A program made the position numbers and the translations under genes. Positions 25,656 to 34,948 of a stretch of DNA of 64,000 nucleotides are shown in pieces. Source of the stretch: Limnochorda sp. LNt (GTDB lineage Bacteria > Bacillota > Limnochordia > Limnochordales > Geochordaceae); contig NZ_CP141614.1 of the NCBI RefSeq assembly GCF_035593265.1, forward strand, positions 1,736,001 through 1,800,000, in the 5' to 3' direction. The number at the start of each line of letters is the position of its first letter. The first letter of the stretch is position 1. Below the pieces are notes generated by a model that did no database searches, was not told the DNA's origin, and saw nothing but the letters and a program-made list of their open reading frames with translations.

Positions 25656-26890
25656 GTCGGACCCCGGGTGCGGGCCAGGCGGCGCCGGTAAGCCTCGACG
25701 GCGCCGGCCAGATCCTCGAGCGTGTCGCCCCCGAACTTGTCCACCACGGCCTCCGCCAGCACCCAGGCCACCATGGCCTCCGCCACCACCACGGCACGCG
25801 GTACGGCGCAGACGTCGCTGCGCTCCACGGCGGCCTCGGTCGGCTCTCGGGTGCGCAGGTCGACGGTGCCCAGGGGCTGCATCAGGGTCGAGAGGGGCTT
25901 CATGGCCGCCCGCACCACCACCGGCTGGCCCGTGGTGACGCCGCCCTCGAGGCCGCCCGACCGGTTGGACGGCCGCCAGAAGCCCCGACGCCGAGCGTCC
26001 GCGGCCCACTGGTCGGCCGGCACGTCACCGTAGGCGATGGGGTCGTGCACCGAGGACCCGGGCTGGGTGGCCGCCCAGAAGCCGTCCCCGATCTCGACGC
26101 CCTTGACGCCCGGGATGCTCATCAGGGCCATGGCCAGCCGCCCATCGAGGCGCCGGTCCCAGTGGACGTAGCTGCCCAGCCCCGGCATCACCCCGAGGGC
26201 CACCACCTCCAGGACCCCTCCCAGGGTGTCGCCACGGGCCCGGGCCTCGTCGATGGCGCGCATCATGGCCTCCGCCGCCAGCGGGTCCCCGCACCGCACG
26301 GGAGAGGCCTCGGCCTGGCTCGCCAGCGAATGCCAGTCGACCCCGGCGCCGCCCGAGAGCGGGTTGGCCCGCACCGGCCCGATGGCCACCACGTGGCCCA
26401 CGAGGGAGATGCCCAGCGACTCCAGCAGTCGCCGCGCCACTGCTCCCGCCGCCACCCGGGCCGCCGTCTCGCGGGCCGAGGCGCGCTCCAGGACGTTGCG
26501 CACGTCGTCGAAGTCGTACTTGAGCGCCCCGGCCAGGTCGGCGTGACCCGGCCGGGGACGGGTCACCGGGCGTAGCCGCCAGTCGCCGCCGGTCGGCAAG
26601 GGGCCCACCGGCGGCGCGGGGTCCATGACCCGTCGCCATCGCTCGAAGTCTCGATTGGCGATCCGCATGGCGACCGGGCTGCCCAGGGTGAGGCCGTGGC
26701 GGACGCCGGAGAGGATCTCCACCCGGTCCGTCTCGATCTGCATGCGCCGGCCGCTGCCGTGCCCGACCTGCCGCCGCCGCAACTGGTGGTCGATGGCCTC
26801 GGCCTCCAGCGGCAGCCCCGCTGGCAGCCCCTCCACGATGACGCACAGCCCCGGCCCGTGCGACTCCCCCGCCGTCAAGAAGCGCAGCAA
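25652..26890 (-). CDS. aroC: Chorismate synthase
   Basis: 412 residues from a TTG start. It makes chorismate from EPSP using reduced FMN. Signatures are [76 protein letters not shown] and the C-terminal [17 protein letters not shown]. First of three coupled aro genes. Confidence 0.97.
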   Translation of the reverse strand: MLRFLTAGESHGPGLCVIVEGLPAGLPLEAEAIDHQLRRRQVGHGSGRRMQIETDRVEILSGVRHGLTLGSPVAMRIANRDFERWRRVMDPAPPVGPLPTGGDWRLRPVTRPRPGHADLAGALKYDFDDVRNVLERASARETAARVAAGAVARRLLESLGISLVGHVVAIGPVRANPLSGGAGVDWHSLASQAEASPVRCGDPLAAEAMMRAIDEARARGDTLGGVLEVVALGVMPGLGSYVHWDRRLDGRLAMALMSIPGVKGVEIGDGFWAATQPGSSVHDPIAYGDVPADQWAADARRRGFWRPSNRSGGLEGGVTTGQPVVVRAAMKPLSTLMQPLGTVDLRTREPTEAAVERSDVCAVPRAVVVAEAMVAWVLAEAVVDKFGGDTLEDLAGAVEAYRRRLARTRGPT

Positions 26891-26908
26891 CGGCCCCCCG
26901 ACCCTCTC

Positions 26909-27511
26909 CTAAGCCCGGCTCCGCCGGGTCAACCGAGCCGAGAGCCTCTCGGCCGGCACCCATCCGCTTCGCACCATGCGCCGCAGCAGCCACCGCTCCA
27001 CTCGCCGGCCCAGCCGGGTCAGGGCGTGCTCCCGCTCGTCCAACGGATCGACCAGGATCGCGCGCATGCCGGCCAGCTTGGCGCCCAGCACGTCGGTCCA
27101 GAGCTGATCGCCCACGGCAGCCGTCTCGTGGGGTCGGCACCCCACCAGCGCCGCCGCTCGCACGAAGGAGCCGGGCCAGGGCTTGAAGCCTCGAGGGGCC
27201 ACCGGCACCCCCAGGAGCTTGGCCACCCACGCCCGGCGCGCGGGCGAGGCGTTGGAGAGGATGACGACCCGCAGCCCCGACTCCCTGGCTCTTCGCACGA
27301 ACTGCCACGCCTGCTCGTCGAGCCGCGCCTGGCCCCACGGCGCCAGGGTGTTGTCGACGTCCACCAGGAGGCACCGGATGCCGCAGGCCAGGAGCGACGC
27401 GAGGTCGATGGCGTCGCCCCCCGGCACCCACAGGTCGGGCACCAGCAGGCGCCAGGGCACCCGGAGCCGCCCGCCCTGGTCGCGGCGGCCCTCCGCGGCC
27501 GGTGTGCCCAT
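26909..27511 (-). CDS. YqeG-family HAD phosphatase
   Basis: 200 residues from ATG at 27511. HAD-superfamily IIIA signatures are LLVDVDNTLAPWG (nucleophile Asp), VVILSNASP (motif II), GFKPWPGSF (motif III Lys) and AAVGDQLWTDVLGAKLAG (motif IV). YqeG is widespread in Firmicutes near aro genes; its substrate is not firmly known (phosphatidylglycerophosphate phosphatase relatives exist). The -10 box ends only 10 bases before the ATG, so the mRNA may have almost no leader. Confidence 0.88.
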   Translation of the reverse strand: MGTPAAEGRRDQGGRLRVPWRLLVPDLWVPGGDAIDLASLLACGIRCLLVDVDNTLAPWGQARLDEQAWQFVRRARESGLRVVILSNASPARRAWVAKLLGVPVAPRGFKPWPGSFVRAAALVGCRPHETAAVGDQLWTDVLGAKLAGMRAILVDPLDEREHALTRLGRRVERWLLRRMVRSGWVPAERLSARLTRRSRA

Positions 27512-27520
27512 AGTGGCCCT

Positions 27521-27526
27521 ATTATA
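27521..27526 (-). promoter_or_regulatory. -10 box of a near-leaderless yqeG-aroC promoter
   Basis: Minus strand reads TATAAT, followed by AGGGCCACT and then the yqeG ATG. A start 6-8 bases below the -10 falls at about 27514, leaving a leader of about 3 bases. No good -35 is seen. It may drive yqeG and the aro genes. Confidence 0.55.
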
Positions 27527-27558
27527 ACGTAGGCCCCGGCCGTGGACGAAGGGTGCCC

Positions 27559-28263
27559 TCAGCCGTTGGCCAGCTGGTGGTACAGCTTGGTCAGCGCCCG
27601 CTTCTCGATGCGGGAGACGTACGAGCGCGAGATACCCAGCGACTGGGAGATGTCGCGTTGGGTCTTGCGGATCCCGTCGACCAGCCCGTAGCGCATCTGC
27701 AGCACCCACCGCTCGCGGCGGCTCAACGTGCCCAGGGTGCGTCGCAGCCGGTCACGCTCCAGGGATGCCTCGACCTGTTCGCTCACCATGTCCTGATCGG
27801 TGCCCAGCACGTCGATGAGGGTCACCTCGTTGCCCTCTCCGTCGGAGCCGATGGGATCGTAGAGCAGTGCCTCGCCCCGGGTCTTGCGGCAGGCCCGCAG
27901 GTGCATCAGGATCTCGTTTTCGATGCACTTGGCCGCGTAGGTGGCCAGGCGCGTCTTGCGCGACGGGTCGAAGGTGTTGATGGCCTTGATGAGGCCGATG
28001 GTGCCGATGGAGATCAGGTCCTCGACGTCCTCGCCGGACGACTCGAACTTCTTGACCAGGTGCGCGACCAGGCGGAGGTTGTGCTCGACCAAGGTGTTAC
28101 GAGCCCGGCGATCCCCCTGGAGCATGGCCTGCACCAGCCGGGCCTCCTCCGGCTCGTCGAGGGGCAGAGGAAAGGAGCCCTCGCCCCCGACGTAACCCGC
28201 CAGCCAGACCAGCTCCCGCAGGACCGAGGCCGCCAGCTCCACCAGAGCAGCGACGACGTACAA
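27559..28263 (-). CDS. sigK: Pro-sigma-K, late mother-cell sporulation sigma factor
   Basis: 234 residues from a TTG start. The N-terminus is a hydrophobic pro-sequence (about residues 1-20, LVELAASVLRELVWLAGYV), the target of SpoIVFB processing. Region 2 has HNLRLVAHLVKKFESSGEDV and DLISIGTIGLIKAINTF; region 4 has TQRDISQSLGISRSYVSRIE. It is closer to SigK than SigE by the pro-sequence and the KTRGEALLYDPIGSDGEGNE segment. The gene is continuous, with no skin-type prophage. spoIVB of the same checkpoint is in this window. Confidence 0.92.
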   Translation of the reverse strand: MYVVAALVELAASVLRELVWLAGYVGGEGSFPLPLDEPEEARLVQAMLQGDRRARNTLVEHNLRLVAHLVKKFESSGEDVEDLISIGTIGLIKAINTFDPSRKTRLATYAAKCIENEILMHLRACRKTRGEALLYDPIGSDGEGNEVTLIDVLGTDQDMVSEQVEASLERDRLRRTLGTLSRRERWVLQMRYGLVDGIRKTQRDISQSLGISRSYVSRIEKRALTKLYHQLANG

Positions 28264-28280
28264 GCCGTGACCCCCCCCCG

Positions 28281-28311
28281 AAAGGAACGCCTCCCTATCG
28301 TATGGGAGGCG
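28281..28311 (-). terminator. Intrinsic terminator between mltG and sigK
   Basis: Inverted repeat with 8-base-pair stem (arms 28288-28295 and 28304-28311, loop TATCGTAT), followed on the minus strand by TTCCTTT. It would end the mltG transcript and separate it from sigK. Confidence 0.65.
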
Positions 28312-28357
28312 CGGGGATCGGGTGCTGGTCCTCGAGGCTGATCCTGCGGCCCATCGC

Positions 28358-29398
28358 TCAGAGGCGGACCTGCTGGCGGGCCCGGACGTGCTCCTGGAAG
28401 GTCCGGCTGAAGATGTGGGTGCCGTCTCCCCTGGCCACGAAGTACAGGTAGGGCGTGTCGGCCGGCGCCAGCGCCGCCTGGATGGAGGCGAGGCCCGGGC
28501 TGGCGATGGGCGTGGGGGGCAGCCCCCGGTACCGGTAGGTGTTGTACGGCGAATCGATGGCCAGGTGCTTGTTGTAGAGCTTGCGCGGCGCCGGGTCCAG
28601 CACGTACATCAGCGTCGGGTCCGCCTGCAGCGGCTGACCCAGGCGCAGTCGGTTGTGGAAGACCGACGAGATCAGCGGCCGCTCGCTGTCGCGCATGGCC
28701 TCCTTCTCGATGATGGAGGCCAGCGTGATGGCTTCGTGGAGGCTCAGGCCGCTGTCCTGGCCGAGCTCTTCGTAGACGGGCAGCACCTTCTCGGCGAAGC
28801 GGGCCACCATCTTCTGGATGATGGACGCCTCGCCCTGACCGACCTCGAACCGGTACGTATCGGGGAAGAGGTAGCCCTCCAGGCTCCCGGGCGGCTTGGG
28901 GATGCTGCGCTGCTCACCCAGCAGCCACGTGTCGTCCGAGGCCAACTCGATGAAGCGCTCGGCATCCACCAGGCCCCGGCGCTGGAGCTGAGCAGCGATG
29001 GTGCGGATGGTGGCCCCCTCCGGGATGGTCACCTGCTCGACGGCCACCGCGCCGCGCGCCATCATCCGCAGGACCTCCTGCAGGCGCATGTCGGGCCGGA
29101 GCCGGTAGTACCCCGCCTGGAGCGAGCCATCGAGCCCCTCCAGGCGCGCCATCACCCGAAAGAGGAGGGCCGACCGGATCAGGCCTTGTCGCTCCAGCAG
29201 CTCCCCCACCGCCGCGGCCGTCGAGCCCGCCGGCACCTCGACGACGACGGGCGCGACCAGCGGCCCCGTCTCCACCGGCATCAGATAGGCGGTCGCGGCA
29301 ATGCCCGCCGTCGTGGCCGCCAGGGCCCCCATGGCCAGCGCGATCCCGGCGACGCGCCCCACGCGGAGCGTGGCCGCCCTCTGGCCGAGCGTGCTCAC
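28358..29398 (-). CDS. mltG: MltG-type endolytic murein transglycosylase
   Basis: 346 residues from GTG at 29398. One N-terminal membrane helix (about 15-38) is followed by a LysM-like region and the YceG catalytic domain. The catalytic Glu is in LASIIEKEAMRDSERPLIS, with VFHNRLRLGQPLQADPTLMY and YRYRGLPPTPIASPG as further signatures. It cleaves nascent glycan strands to set peptidoglycan chain length. The operon alaS-ireB-ruvX-DUF1292-mltG is a common Firmicute arrangement. Confidence 0.93.
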   Translation of the reverse strand: MSTLGQRAATLRVGRVAGIALAMGALAATTAGIAATAYLMPVETGPLVAPVVVEVPAGSTAAAVGELLERQGLIRSALLFRVMARLEGLDGSLQAGYYRLRPDMRLQEVLRMMARGAVAVEQVTIPEGATIRTIAAQLQRRGLVDAERFIELASDDTWLLGEQRSIPKPPGSLEGYLFPDTYRFEVGQGEASIIQKMVARFAEKVLPVYEELGQDSGLSLHEAITLASIIEKEAMRDSERPLISSVFHNRLRLGQPLQADPTLMYVLDPAPRKLYNKHLAIDSPYNTYRYRGLPPTPIASPGLASIQAALAPADTPYLYFVARGDGTHIFSRTFQEHVRARQQVRL

Positions 29399-29477
29399 CC
29401 CCACACCCCCCGGTCTCGGGCCCGGGCGGGTGGTCCGCCCGAGGCGGCCACCACCGTGCCCGCGGCCTGGTCGACGA

Positions 29478-29828
29478 TCAGGCGCGACGGTCGCCCGAGT
29501 CGTCGTCCTCTTCGTCGTCGAAGTCTTGGTCCAGCTCCTCGTCGCCCTGCTCCTCCAGGGCGTGCACCACCCGGTCGAACTCGTCGTCGTCCTCGACGTT
29601 GACCAGGATCTCCTCGCCGTCCGCGTCCCGGTCCAGCCGGAAGACGTAGGCGCCCTCCTCGGGATCCTCCTCCGGCAACAGGACCGCATAGCGTCGCCGG
29701 TCGACCTCGACCACGTCCACCAGCGTGAACTCGTGCTCGTGTCCCTCGTCATCCACCAGCGTGATCCGGTCCTCGTCCGCGTCGGCGAACAGACCCTCGC
29801 GCTCCTCGTCCGCCACGTGGCATCCCAT
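29478..29828 (-). CDS. DUF1292 family acidic protein
   Basis: About 116 residues from ATG at 29828 (GTG at 29846 or 29816 possible). Very acidic: DRITLVDDEGHEHEFTLVDV at the start, VLLPEEDPEEGAYVFRLDRD in the middle and a long Asp/Glu tail. Family YrzB/DUF1292, always in this operon in Firmicutes, of unknown function. The acidic tail (last about 25 residues) is longer than in Bacillus. Confidence 0.85.
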   Translation of the reverse strand: MGCHVADEEREGLFADADEDRITLVDDEGHEHEFTLVDVVEVDRRRYAVLLPEEDPEEGAYVFRLDRDADGEEILVNVEDDDEFDRVVHALEEQGDEELDQDFDDEEDDDSGDRRA

Positions 29829-29866
29829 CCTTTCCACCCCGCACACCTGAAGGGGCCTCGCCTACG

Positions 29867-30331
29867 CTAGGGTGCCTCACCCTGCCCTGCCCCTACCCGG
29901 CGCCGGGCCAGGTAGGTGTCCAAGACGATGGCTGCCGCCACGTGGTCGAGCACCTTCCGGCGACGGCCTCGGGAGAGGTCCGCCGCCAGCAAGATCCGTT
30001 CGGCCTCTCGGGTGCTGTACCGCTCGTCGACGAAGACGACCGGCACGCCGGTCAGACTCCGGAGCCGCCGGGCGAAGGCCCTCACCCGACGGGCTTCAGG
30101 GCCCTCCTCGCCACCGGTACGTGTTGGCAGCCCCACCACCACCTCCTTCACGTCATACCGTCGGATCATGGCCACGAGTCGCGTCAGCCCGCCGTCCTGG
30201 CCCGTCCGCACCACCGTCTGCAGGGGCTGCGCCGTGGCGCCGGTCGGGTCGGTGATGGCCACCCCGATGCGGCGCTCGCCCACATCCAGGGCCAGGATGC
30301 GCCCCCCCTGCTCCCTCACGGCCTCGTCCAC
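29867..30331 (-). CDS. ruvX: RuvX/YqgF RNase H-fold nuclease
   Basis: About 154 residues from GTG at 30331. The RNase H-like core has ILALDVGERRIGVAITDPTG, KEVVVGLPTRTGGEEG, VFVDERYSTREAERIL and DHVAAAIVLDTYL, carrying the acidic residues of the active site. YqgF acts on pre-16S rRNA 5' ends and is a putative Holliday-junction resolvase relative. Confidence 0.93.
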   Translation of the reverse strand: MDEAVREQGGRILALDVGERRIGVAITDPTGATAQPLQTVVRTGQDGGLTRLVAMIRRYDVKEVVVGLPTRTGGEEGPEARRVRAFARRLRSLTGVPVVFVDERYSTREAERILLAADLSRGRRRKVLDHVAAAIVLDTYLARRRVGAGQGEAP

Positions 30332-30359
30332 ACCGCAGCCCGACCGAGGCGGACCGTGG

Positions 30360-30677
30360 TCACGACGGGCGATTCTCCGGGCAGTTGACGTAGTGCTCGA
30401 TGATCTCCTCCAGCAGCTCGTCTCGCTCGACGGTGCGGATGAGGCTGCGCGCGTTGCGGTGGCTGGTGATGTAGGTGGGGTCTCCCGACAGCAGGTACCC
30501 CACCAGCTGGCTGGTGGGGTGATAGCCCTTCTCCACCAGGGCCTGGTAGACCTGGCGCAGTACACGGGCCGCCCGGCGCGGGCCGGGCTCCTCCACCCGA
30601 AACCGGACGGTGGCCTGGTCGTCGAGCCCCTTGCGCTCCGGATGCGGCGTCGGGTTGGCCTCTCGCACCGCGCTCAC
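30360..30677 (-). CDS. ireB: IreB/ReoM regulatory phosphoprotein (UPF0297)
   Basis: About 105 residues from GTG at 30677, chosen for GGAGGT just upstream. The core [38 protein letters not shown] and [19 protein letters not shown] is diagnostic. In Gram-positives it is the substrate of the PASTA kinase (PrkC/IreK), and phosphorylation of an N-terminal Thr controls MurA stability. The likely phospho-Thr is T23 (QATVRF). The N-terminus is about 16 residues longer than in Bacillus ReoM. Confidence 0.93.
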   Translation of the reverse strand: MSAVREANPTPHPERKGLDDQATVRFRVEEPGPRRAARVLRQVYQALVEKGYHPTSQLVGYLLSGDPTYITSHRNARSLIRTVERDELLEEIIEHYVNCPENRPS

Positions 30678-30724
30678 CCTTACCTCCGAGACCGACTCGG
30701 CCGCGCCCGGCGGCCCGCCCCACA

Positions 30725-33373
30725 CTACGACGCCTGCAGCAGCATCTCCCGCGCCCGACGTGCCGCCGCCGCCAGCGCCTCGTCGATCTTCGCCGGGTCC
30801 CGCGCGCCCGCCTGCGCCATCTCCGGCCGCCCGCCCCCGTCACCGCCGGCCGCGCGGGCGGCCACGCGCACGATCTCGCCGGCGTGGATGCCCCGGCGGG
30901 CCAGGTCGGACGTCGTCATCGAGACGAAGAGCACCTTGCCGTCGACCGGGCTGGCCAGGAAGACCACCGACGGGCCCAGCGCCTCCCGCAGACGGTCGCC
31001 CAACGCCCGCAGGGCCGGCGCGTCCAGCCCCTCGAGGCGGGCGACCACCAGCTTGGCGGGCCCCACCGCCTCGGCCCTCGCCACCATCTCGTCGGCGTAG
31101 CGGCTCATCAGGCGGGCCCTGAGCGCCTCCGCCTCCTGCTGCGCCGCACGGGCTTGCTGCACCAGGCGCTCCACCTGGCGGCCCAGCTCCCCCGGCGACA
31201 CCTGCAGCCGGGAGCCCAGCTCCCGGACCTGCCGCTCGCGGGTCAGCAGGTAGTCGAGCGCCGCCTCGCCCGCCACCGCCTCGATGCGGCGCACGCCGGC
31301 CGCCACGCTCTCCTCGGCGACGATGTGCACGAGGCCGACCTCTCCGGTGTGGCGCACGTGGGTGCCGCCGCACAGCTCCCGGCTGTAACCGTCGCCGATG
31401 TCGATCATCCGAACCCGCTCGCCGTACTTCTCACCGAAGAGGGCCATGGCGCCCCGCGCCAGCGCCTCCTCCACGGTGGTCTGCACGGCCACGACGGGCA
31501 GGTCCTCCAGCACGCGGCGGTTGATCTCCCGCTCGAGGGCTTCGATCTGCTCCAGGCTCAGCGGCTCGAAGTGGTTGAAGTCGAATCGCAGCCGATCGGG
31601 CGCCACCAGCGAGCCCGCCTGCATGGCGTGCTCGCCGAGCACGGCGCGCAGGGCCCGGTGCAGCAAGTGGGTAGCCGTGTGATGCCGGGCCGCGCCCATC
31701 CGGCGCTCGCGGTCGATGGCCGCAGCCACCCGGTCGCCCTCGGCCAGCCGCCCCTGTTCCACCCGGACCCGGTGGACGATGACGTCGGCCAGCGGGCGCT
31801 GGACGTCGACCACCCGGGCGCTGCCGCCCGGCCAGCGCAACTGGCCCGTGTCGGCCACCTGACCGCCCCCCTCGGGGTAGAAGGGCGTGCGGTCGAGGAC
31901 GACCAGCGCCTCCTGCTCCCGATCCACCCACGAGACCCGCTCGGCGCCGGCGACGATGGCCAGCACCCGGGCCTCGGCCACCGGCTCGTCGTAGCCCACG
32001 AAGTCCGACCGCAGGCCGGCCATCGCCTCGGCCAGGCTCTCCTCGTCGCCGCTGCCCAGGTACCCGTAGGTGCGGCGGGCCGCGCGGGCCCGGGCTCGCT
32101 GGGCCTCCAGCTGAGCGGCGAAGCCCTCCTCGTCGACGCGGATGCCGCGCTCCTCGGCGATCTCCCGGGTCAGCTCCAGGGGGAAGCCGTAGGTGTCGTA
32201 GAGGCGAAAGGCCGTCGCCCCGTCCAGCACGGCGCCTTGCTCGAGGCCCCTCATCTCCTGCTCGAGCACGGCGAGCCCCGACTCCAGCGTCTGCAAGAAC
32301 CGGTGCTCCTCGGACTCCAGGACACGCTCGATGAGCGCCTGGCGCTGGCGGAGCTCGGGATAGGCCTCGCCCATGGCCTCCACGACACAGCCCGACAGCT
32401 CCCGCCAGAAGGGACGCCGCACTCCCGCCAGCCAGGCATGGCGGCTGGCCCGGCGCACGAGGCGTCGCATCACGTACCCCCGGCCCTCGTTGCCGGGCAT
32501 GATGCCGTCCATGGCCATGAAGGTGGCGGCCCGGGCGTGGTCCACCATGATCCGGATGGCGCGGTCCGTCCGCTCGTCCTGGCCGTAGGGCCTGCCGACG
32601 ATGGCGGCCGCCCTCTCCAGGATGCGGCGCACCTCGTCGGTCTCGAAGATGGTCTCGACGCCCTGCAGGATGGCCAGCATGCGCTCCAGGCCCATGCCGG
32701 TGTCGATGCCGGTGCGCTTGAGCGGGTGATACTGGCCCTGTTCGTCCTTGTGGAACTGGATGAAGACGAGATTCCAGAACTCCAGGAACCGCCCGCAGTC
32801 ACAGCCCGGCTTGCAGCTCGGCGCCCCGCAGCCGAACTCGGGCCCGCGGTCCAGGTAGATCTCGGAGCAGGGGCCGCAAGGCCCGACCCCGATCTCCCAG
32901 AAGTTGTCCTCCTTGCCCAGCCGGACGATGCGCTCGGCCGGTACCCCCACCTGCTCGTGCCAGATGGCGAACGCCTCGTCGTCCTCCAGGTAGATGCTGA
33001 CCCAGAGGCGCTCGGGGTCGATGGCCAGGCGCTCGGTGACGAACTCCCACGCCCAGGCGATGGCCTCGCGCTTGAAGTAGTCGCCGAACGAGAAGTTGCC
33101 CAGCATCTCGAAGAAGGTGGCGTGGCGGGCCGTGATCCCCACCCGGTCGATGTCGGCGGTGCGTACGCACCGCTGGCAGGTGGTCACCCGCCGGTGGGGG
33201 GGCTCGGCCTTGCCCAGGAAGTAGGGCTTGAACTGGACCATGCCCGCCCCTGTCAGCAAGAGCGTCGGGTCACCCTTGGGAACCAGTGACGAGCCGGGAA
33301 GCCGGGCGTGCCCCTTGCTCTCGAAGAAGCTCAAGTAGGCCTCCCGCAGCTCGTTGGCGGTCAGTCTGCGCAT
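30725..33373 (-). CDS. alaS: Alanyl-tRNA synthetase
   Basis: 882 residues, full length. The N-terminal class II core has [17 protein letters not shown] and [19 protein letters not shown]. The editing domain has [12 protein letters not shown] and [13 protein letters not shown] (zinc/editing residues), and a C-terminal DHHA1-like C-Ala domain ends the protein. A consensus sigma-A promoter lies about 55 bases upstream; I see no T-box in the short leader. Confidence 0.98.
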   Translation of the reverse strand: MRRLTANELREAYLSFFESKGHARLPGSSLVPKGDPTLLLTGAGMVQFKPYFLGKAEPPHRRVTTCQRCVRTADIDRVGITARHATFFEMLGNFSFGDYFKREAIAWAWEFVTERLAIDPERLWVSIYLEDDEAFAIWHEQVGVPAERIVRLGKEDNFWEIGVGPCGPCSEIYLDRGPEFGCGAPSCKPGCDCGRFLEFWNLVFIQFHKDEQGQYHPLKRTGIDTGMGLERMLAILQGVETIFETDEVRRILERAAAIVGRPYGQDERTDRAIRIMVDHARAATFMAMDGIMPGNEGRGYVMRRLVRRASRHAWLAGVRRPFWRELSGCVVEAMGEAYPELRQRQALIERVLESEEHRFLQTLESGLAVLEQEMRGLEQGAVLDGATAFRLYDTYGFPLELTREIAEERGIRVDEEGFAAQLEAQRARARAARRTYGYLGSGDEESLAEAMAGLRSDFVGYDEPVAEARVLAIVAGAERVSWVDREQEALVVLDRTPFYPEGGGQVADTGQLRWPGGSARVVDVQRPLADVIVHRVRVEQGRLAEGDRVAAAIDRERRMGAARHHTATHLLHRALRAVLGEHAMQAGSLVAPDRLRFDFNHFEPLSLEQIEALEREINRRVLEDLPVVAVQTTVEEALARGAMALFGEKYGERVRMIDIGDGYSRELCGGTHVRHTGEVGLVHIVAEESVAAGVRRIEAVAGEAALDYLLTRERQVRELGSRLQVSPGELGRQVERLVQQARAAQQEAEALRARLMSRYADEMVARAEAVGPAKLVVARLEGLDAPALRALGDRLREALGPSVVFLASPVDGKVLFVSMTTSDLARRGIHAGEIVRVAARAAGGDGGGRPEMAQAGARDPAKIDEALAAAARRAREMLLQAS

Positions 33374-33427
33374 GGTATCGGAGAGCGCCCCTGGGCCTCC
33401 CTGTCTCGGGCCAGCAGAATCACCTAA

Positions 33428-33456
33428 AGGGTATAGGAGCCTCCAGGGGTTGTCAA
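33428..33456 (-). promoter_or_regulatory. alaS: Sigma-A promoter of alaS
   Basis: Minus strand: TTGACA (33456-33451), 17-base spacer, TACCCT (33433-33428). Predicted start near 33421, leader about 48 bases, too short for a T-box. Confidence 0.75.
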
Positions 33457-33475
33457 CGTCAGCACCTGGCGGCCC

Positions 33476-34612
33476 TCATGGCAGCGCCTGGCTCCGCTCC
33501 TCGACCTGGACGGCCGGCGGCCGCGTGCCCTCCGGCCGGGGGGAGGGCTCGGGGCCGGGATCCTCTGGCTGCCGGGCGGGCGCCCGCTCCAGGATCCCCG
33601 CCTCCCGCAGGGCGAAGCGCACCAGGTCCCGCAGCACCGAGGCCACCGGCACCGCCACCAGCATCCCCACCAGCCCTCCCAGCTCCGCGCCCGCCAGGAC
33701 GGCCGCGATGACCGCCAGCGGGTGGAGCCCCGAGCTCCGGCTCATCACCCGCGGCTGGAGCAGGACGCTCTCCACCTGGTTGGCGGCCACCAGCAGCCCC
33801 ACGGCCCACAGGGCGGTGACGGGGCTGCGCGTCAGCGCCAGGGCGACGATGGGCACCCCGACCGCGATGGGGCCGAAGTACGGCACGATGTTGAGCAGTC
33901 CCGTCAGCAGGCCCAACAGCAGCGCGTATGGCACCTGCAGCAACACGAGCCCCAGTGCGACCATGGCCCCCACCATCATCGAGACCAGGAGCTGGCCCCG
34001 GATGACGGCGGCCAGGGTCTGGTCGATCTCCAGGGCCAGCGAGACGATGGCCTGACGCCGTGCGGGGGGCACCAGCGTCAGCAGACTGGCCGCCACCCGT
34101 TCCCGGTCCCGCAAGATGTAGTAGGCCACGACCGGCGTCAGCACCAGGTTGAGCACCTGGGAGAGCGTCGCCACCACCAGCCCGCCCAGGCGCGCGGCCA
34201 GGGCCTCCACCCCGCGCTCGATGCGCGTCGTCAGCGCTTGGGTCAGCCGGTCCACGCCGGCCGGAAGGGTGTCCAGCCGCAGGCGGCGGGAGAGACGCTC
34301 GGCCGCCTCCGCCCACTGGCGGCTCTGCTCGGGCAGGCGCCGTGCCAGCTGCTCCAGCTCGGCCATGGCCGAGGGCATGACGCTGACCCACGCCACACCG
34401 GCGGCCACCGCCAGGGCGAGGAAGACCGTCAGGATGGCCGCCGATCGCGGCACCTGCCGCCGTTCCAGCAGCGAGACCAGAGGCTCCAGCAGGTAGGCCA
34501 CCACCAGCGCCAGCACGAAGGGGATGACGACGGTGCGCAGGCGCCACGCCACCGCCAGGGCCACCGCCGCCCCGACGACGAGAGCAGCCTGACGCCACCA
34601 CCCGCCCGTCAC
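33476..34612 (-). CDS. AI-2E family (YrrI-like) membrane permease
   Basis: 378 residues, GTG start, about eight membrane helices with the family pattern: paired N-terminal helices, a long extracytoplasmic amphipathic stretch (about 85-150), then YALLLGLLTGLLNIVPYFGP and ANQVESVLLQPRVMSRSSGL, which are diagnostic. Firmicute homologues sit next to alaS. Substrates are not firmly known; some relatives export autoinducer-2 and others are Na+/H+ antiporters. The C-terminal 35 residues are Pro/Glu-rich and probably cytoplasmic. Confidence 0.88.
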   Translation of the reverse strand: MTGGWWRQAALVVGAAVALAVAWRLRTVVIPFVLALVVAYLLEPLVSLLERRQVPRSAAILTVFLALAVAAGVAWVSVMPSAMAELEQLARRLPEQSRQWAEAAERLSRRLRLDTLPAGVDRLTQALTTRIERGVEALAARLGGLVVATLSQVLNLVLTPVVAYYILRDRERVAASLLTLVPPARRQAIVSLALEIDQTLAAVIRGQLLVSMMVGAMVALGLVLLQVPYALLLGLLTGLLNIVPYFGPIAVGVPIVALALTRSPVTALWAVGLLVAANQVESVLLQPRVMSRSSGLHPLAVIAAVLAGAELGGLVGMLVAVPVASVLRDLVRFALREAGILERAPARQPEDPGPEPSPRPEGTRPPAVQVEERSQALP

Positions 34613-34644
34613 CCGGCCATCGCCCTACCGTGATGCCCCTGGCG

Positions 34645-34902
34645 TCATGCCTTGCGGCCCAACAGCGCCAGCGTCGCGTCCATCGCGGCCCGACCCGCGT
34701 CGAGGGCCAGCTGCAGCCGCGAAGCCCGGGACGCCCGCAAGGCCTGCTCGGCCGCCTCGCCCAGGGCCGCACGCCGCAGCCTCCGGAAGCGGTAGACGTC
34801 GCCGTCCTCCGTCGGCGAGCGGCCCGAGCCCTGGCCCAGGTACATGGCCAGCATCGCGCCCAGCAGGCCGCCCCACAGGAGCCCTCGCAAGAAGCGCCTC
34901 AT
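34645..34902 (-). CDS. Small membrane-anchored protein (YtxH-like)
   Basis: 85 residues, ATG start. One N-terminal helix (FLRGLLWGGLLGAMLAMYLG) is followed by a charged helical tail (FRRLRRAALGEAAEQALRAS). It resembles short YtxH-type proteins, which often sit near mnmA/alaS in Clostridia, but identity is weak. Function unknown. Confidence 0.65.
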   Translation of the reverse strand: MRRFLRGLLWGGLLGAMLAMYLGQGSGRSPTEDGDVYRFRRLRRAALGEAAEQALRASRASRLQLALDAGRAAMDATLALLGRKA

Positions 34903-34948
34903 GCCTGTCGCTCGCCTGCCTCCACCGGGAGATGACCCCGCCCGGCGC

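Noticed and set aside
30884-33289. Long plus-strand open frame opposite alaS
   Set aside because: Antisense shadow of alaS; composition is typical of reversed GC-rich code and no start signal is seen.
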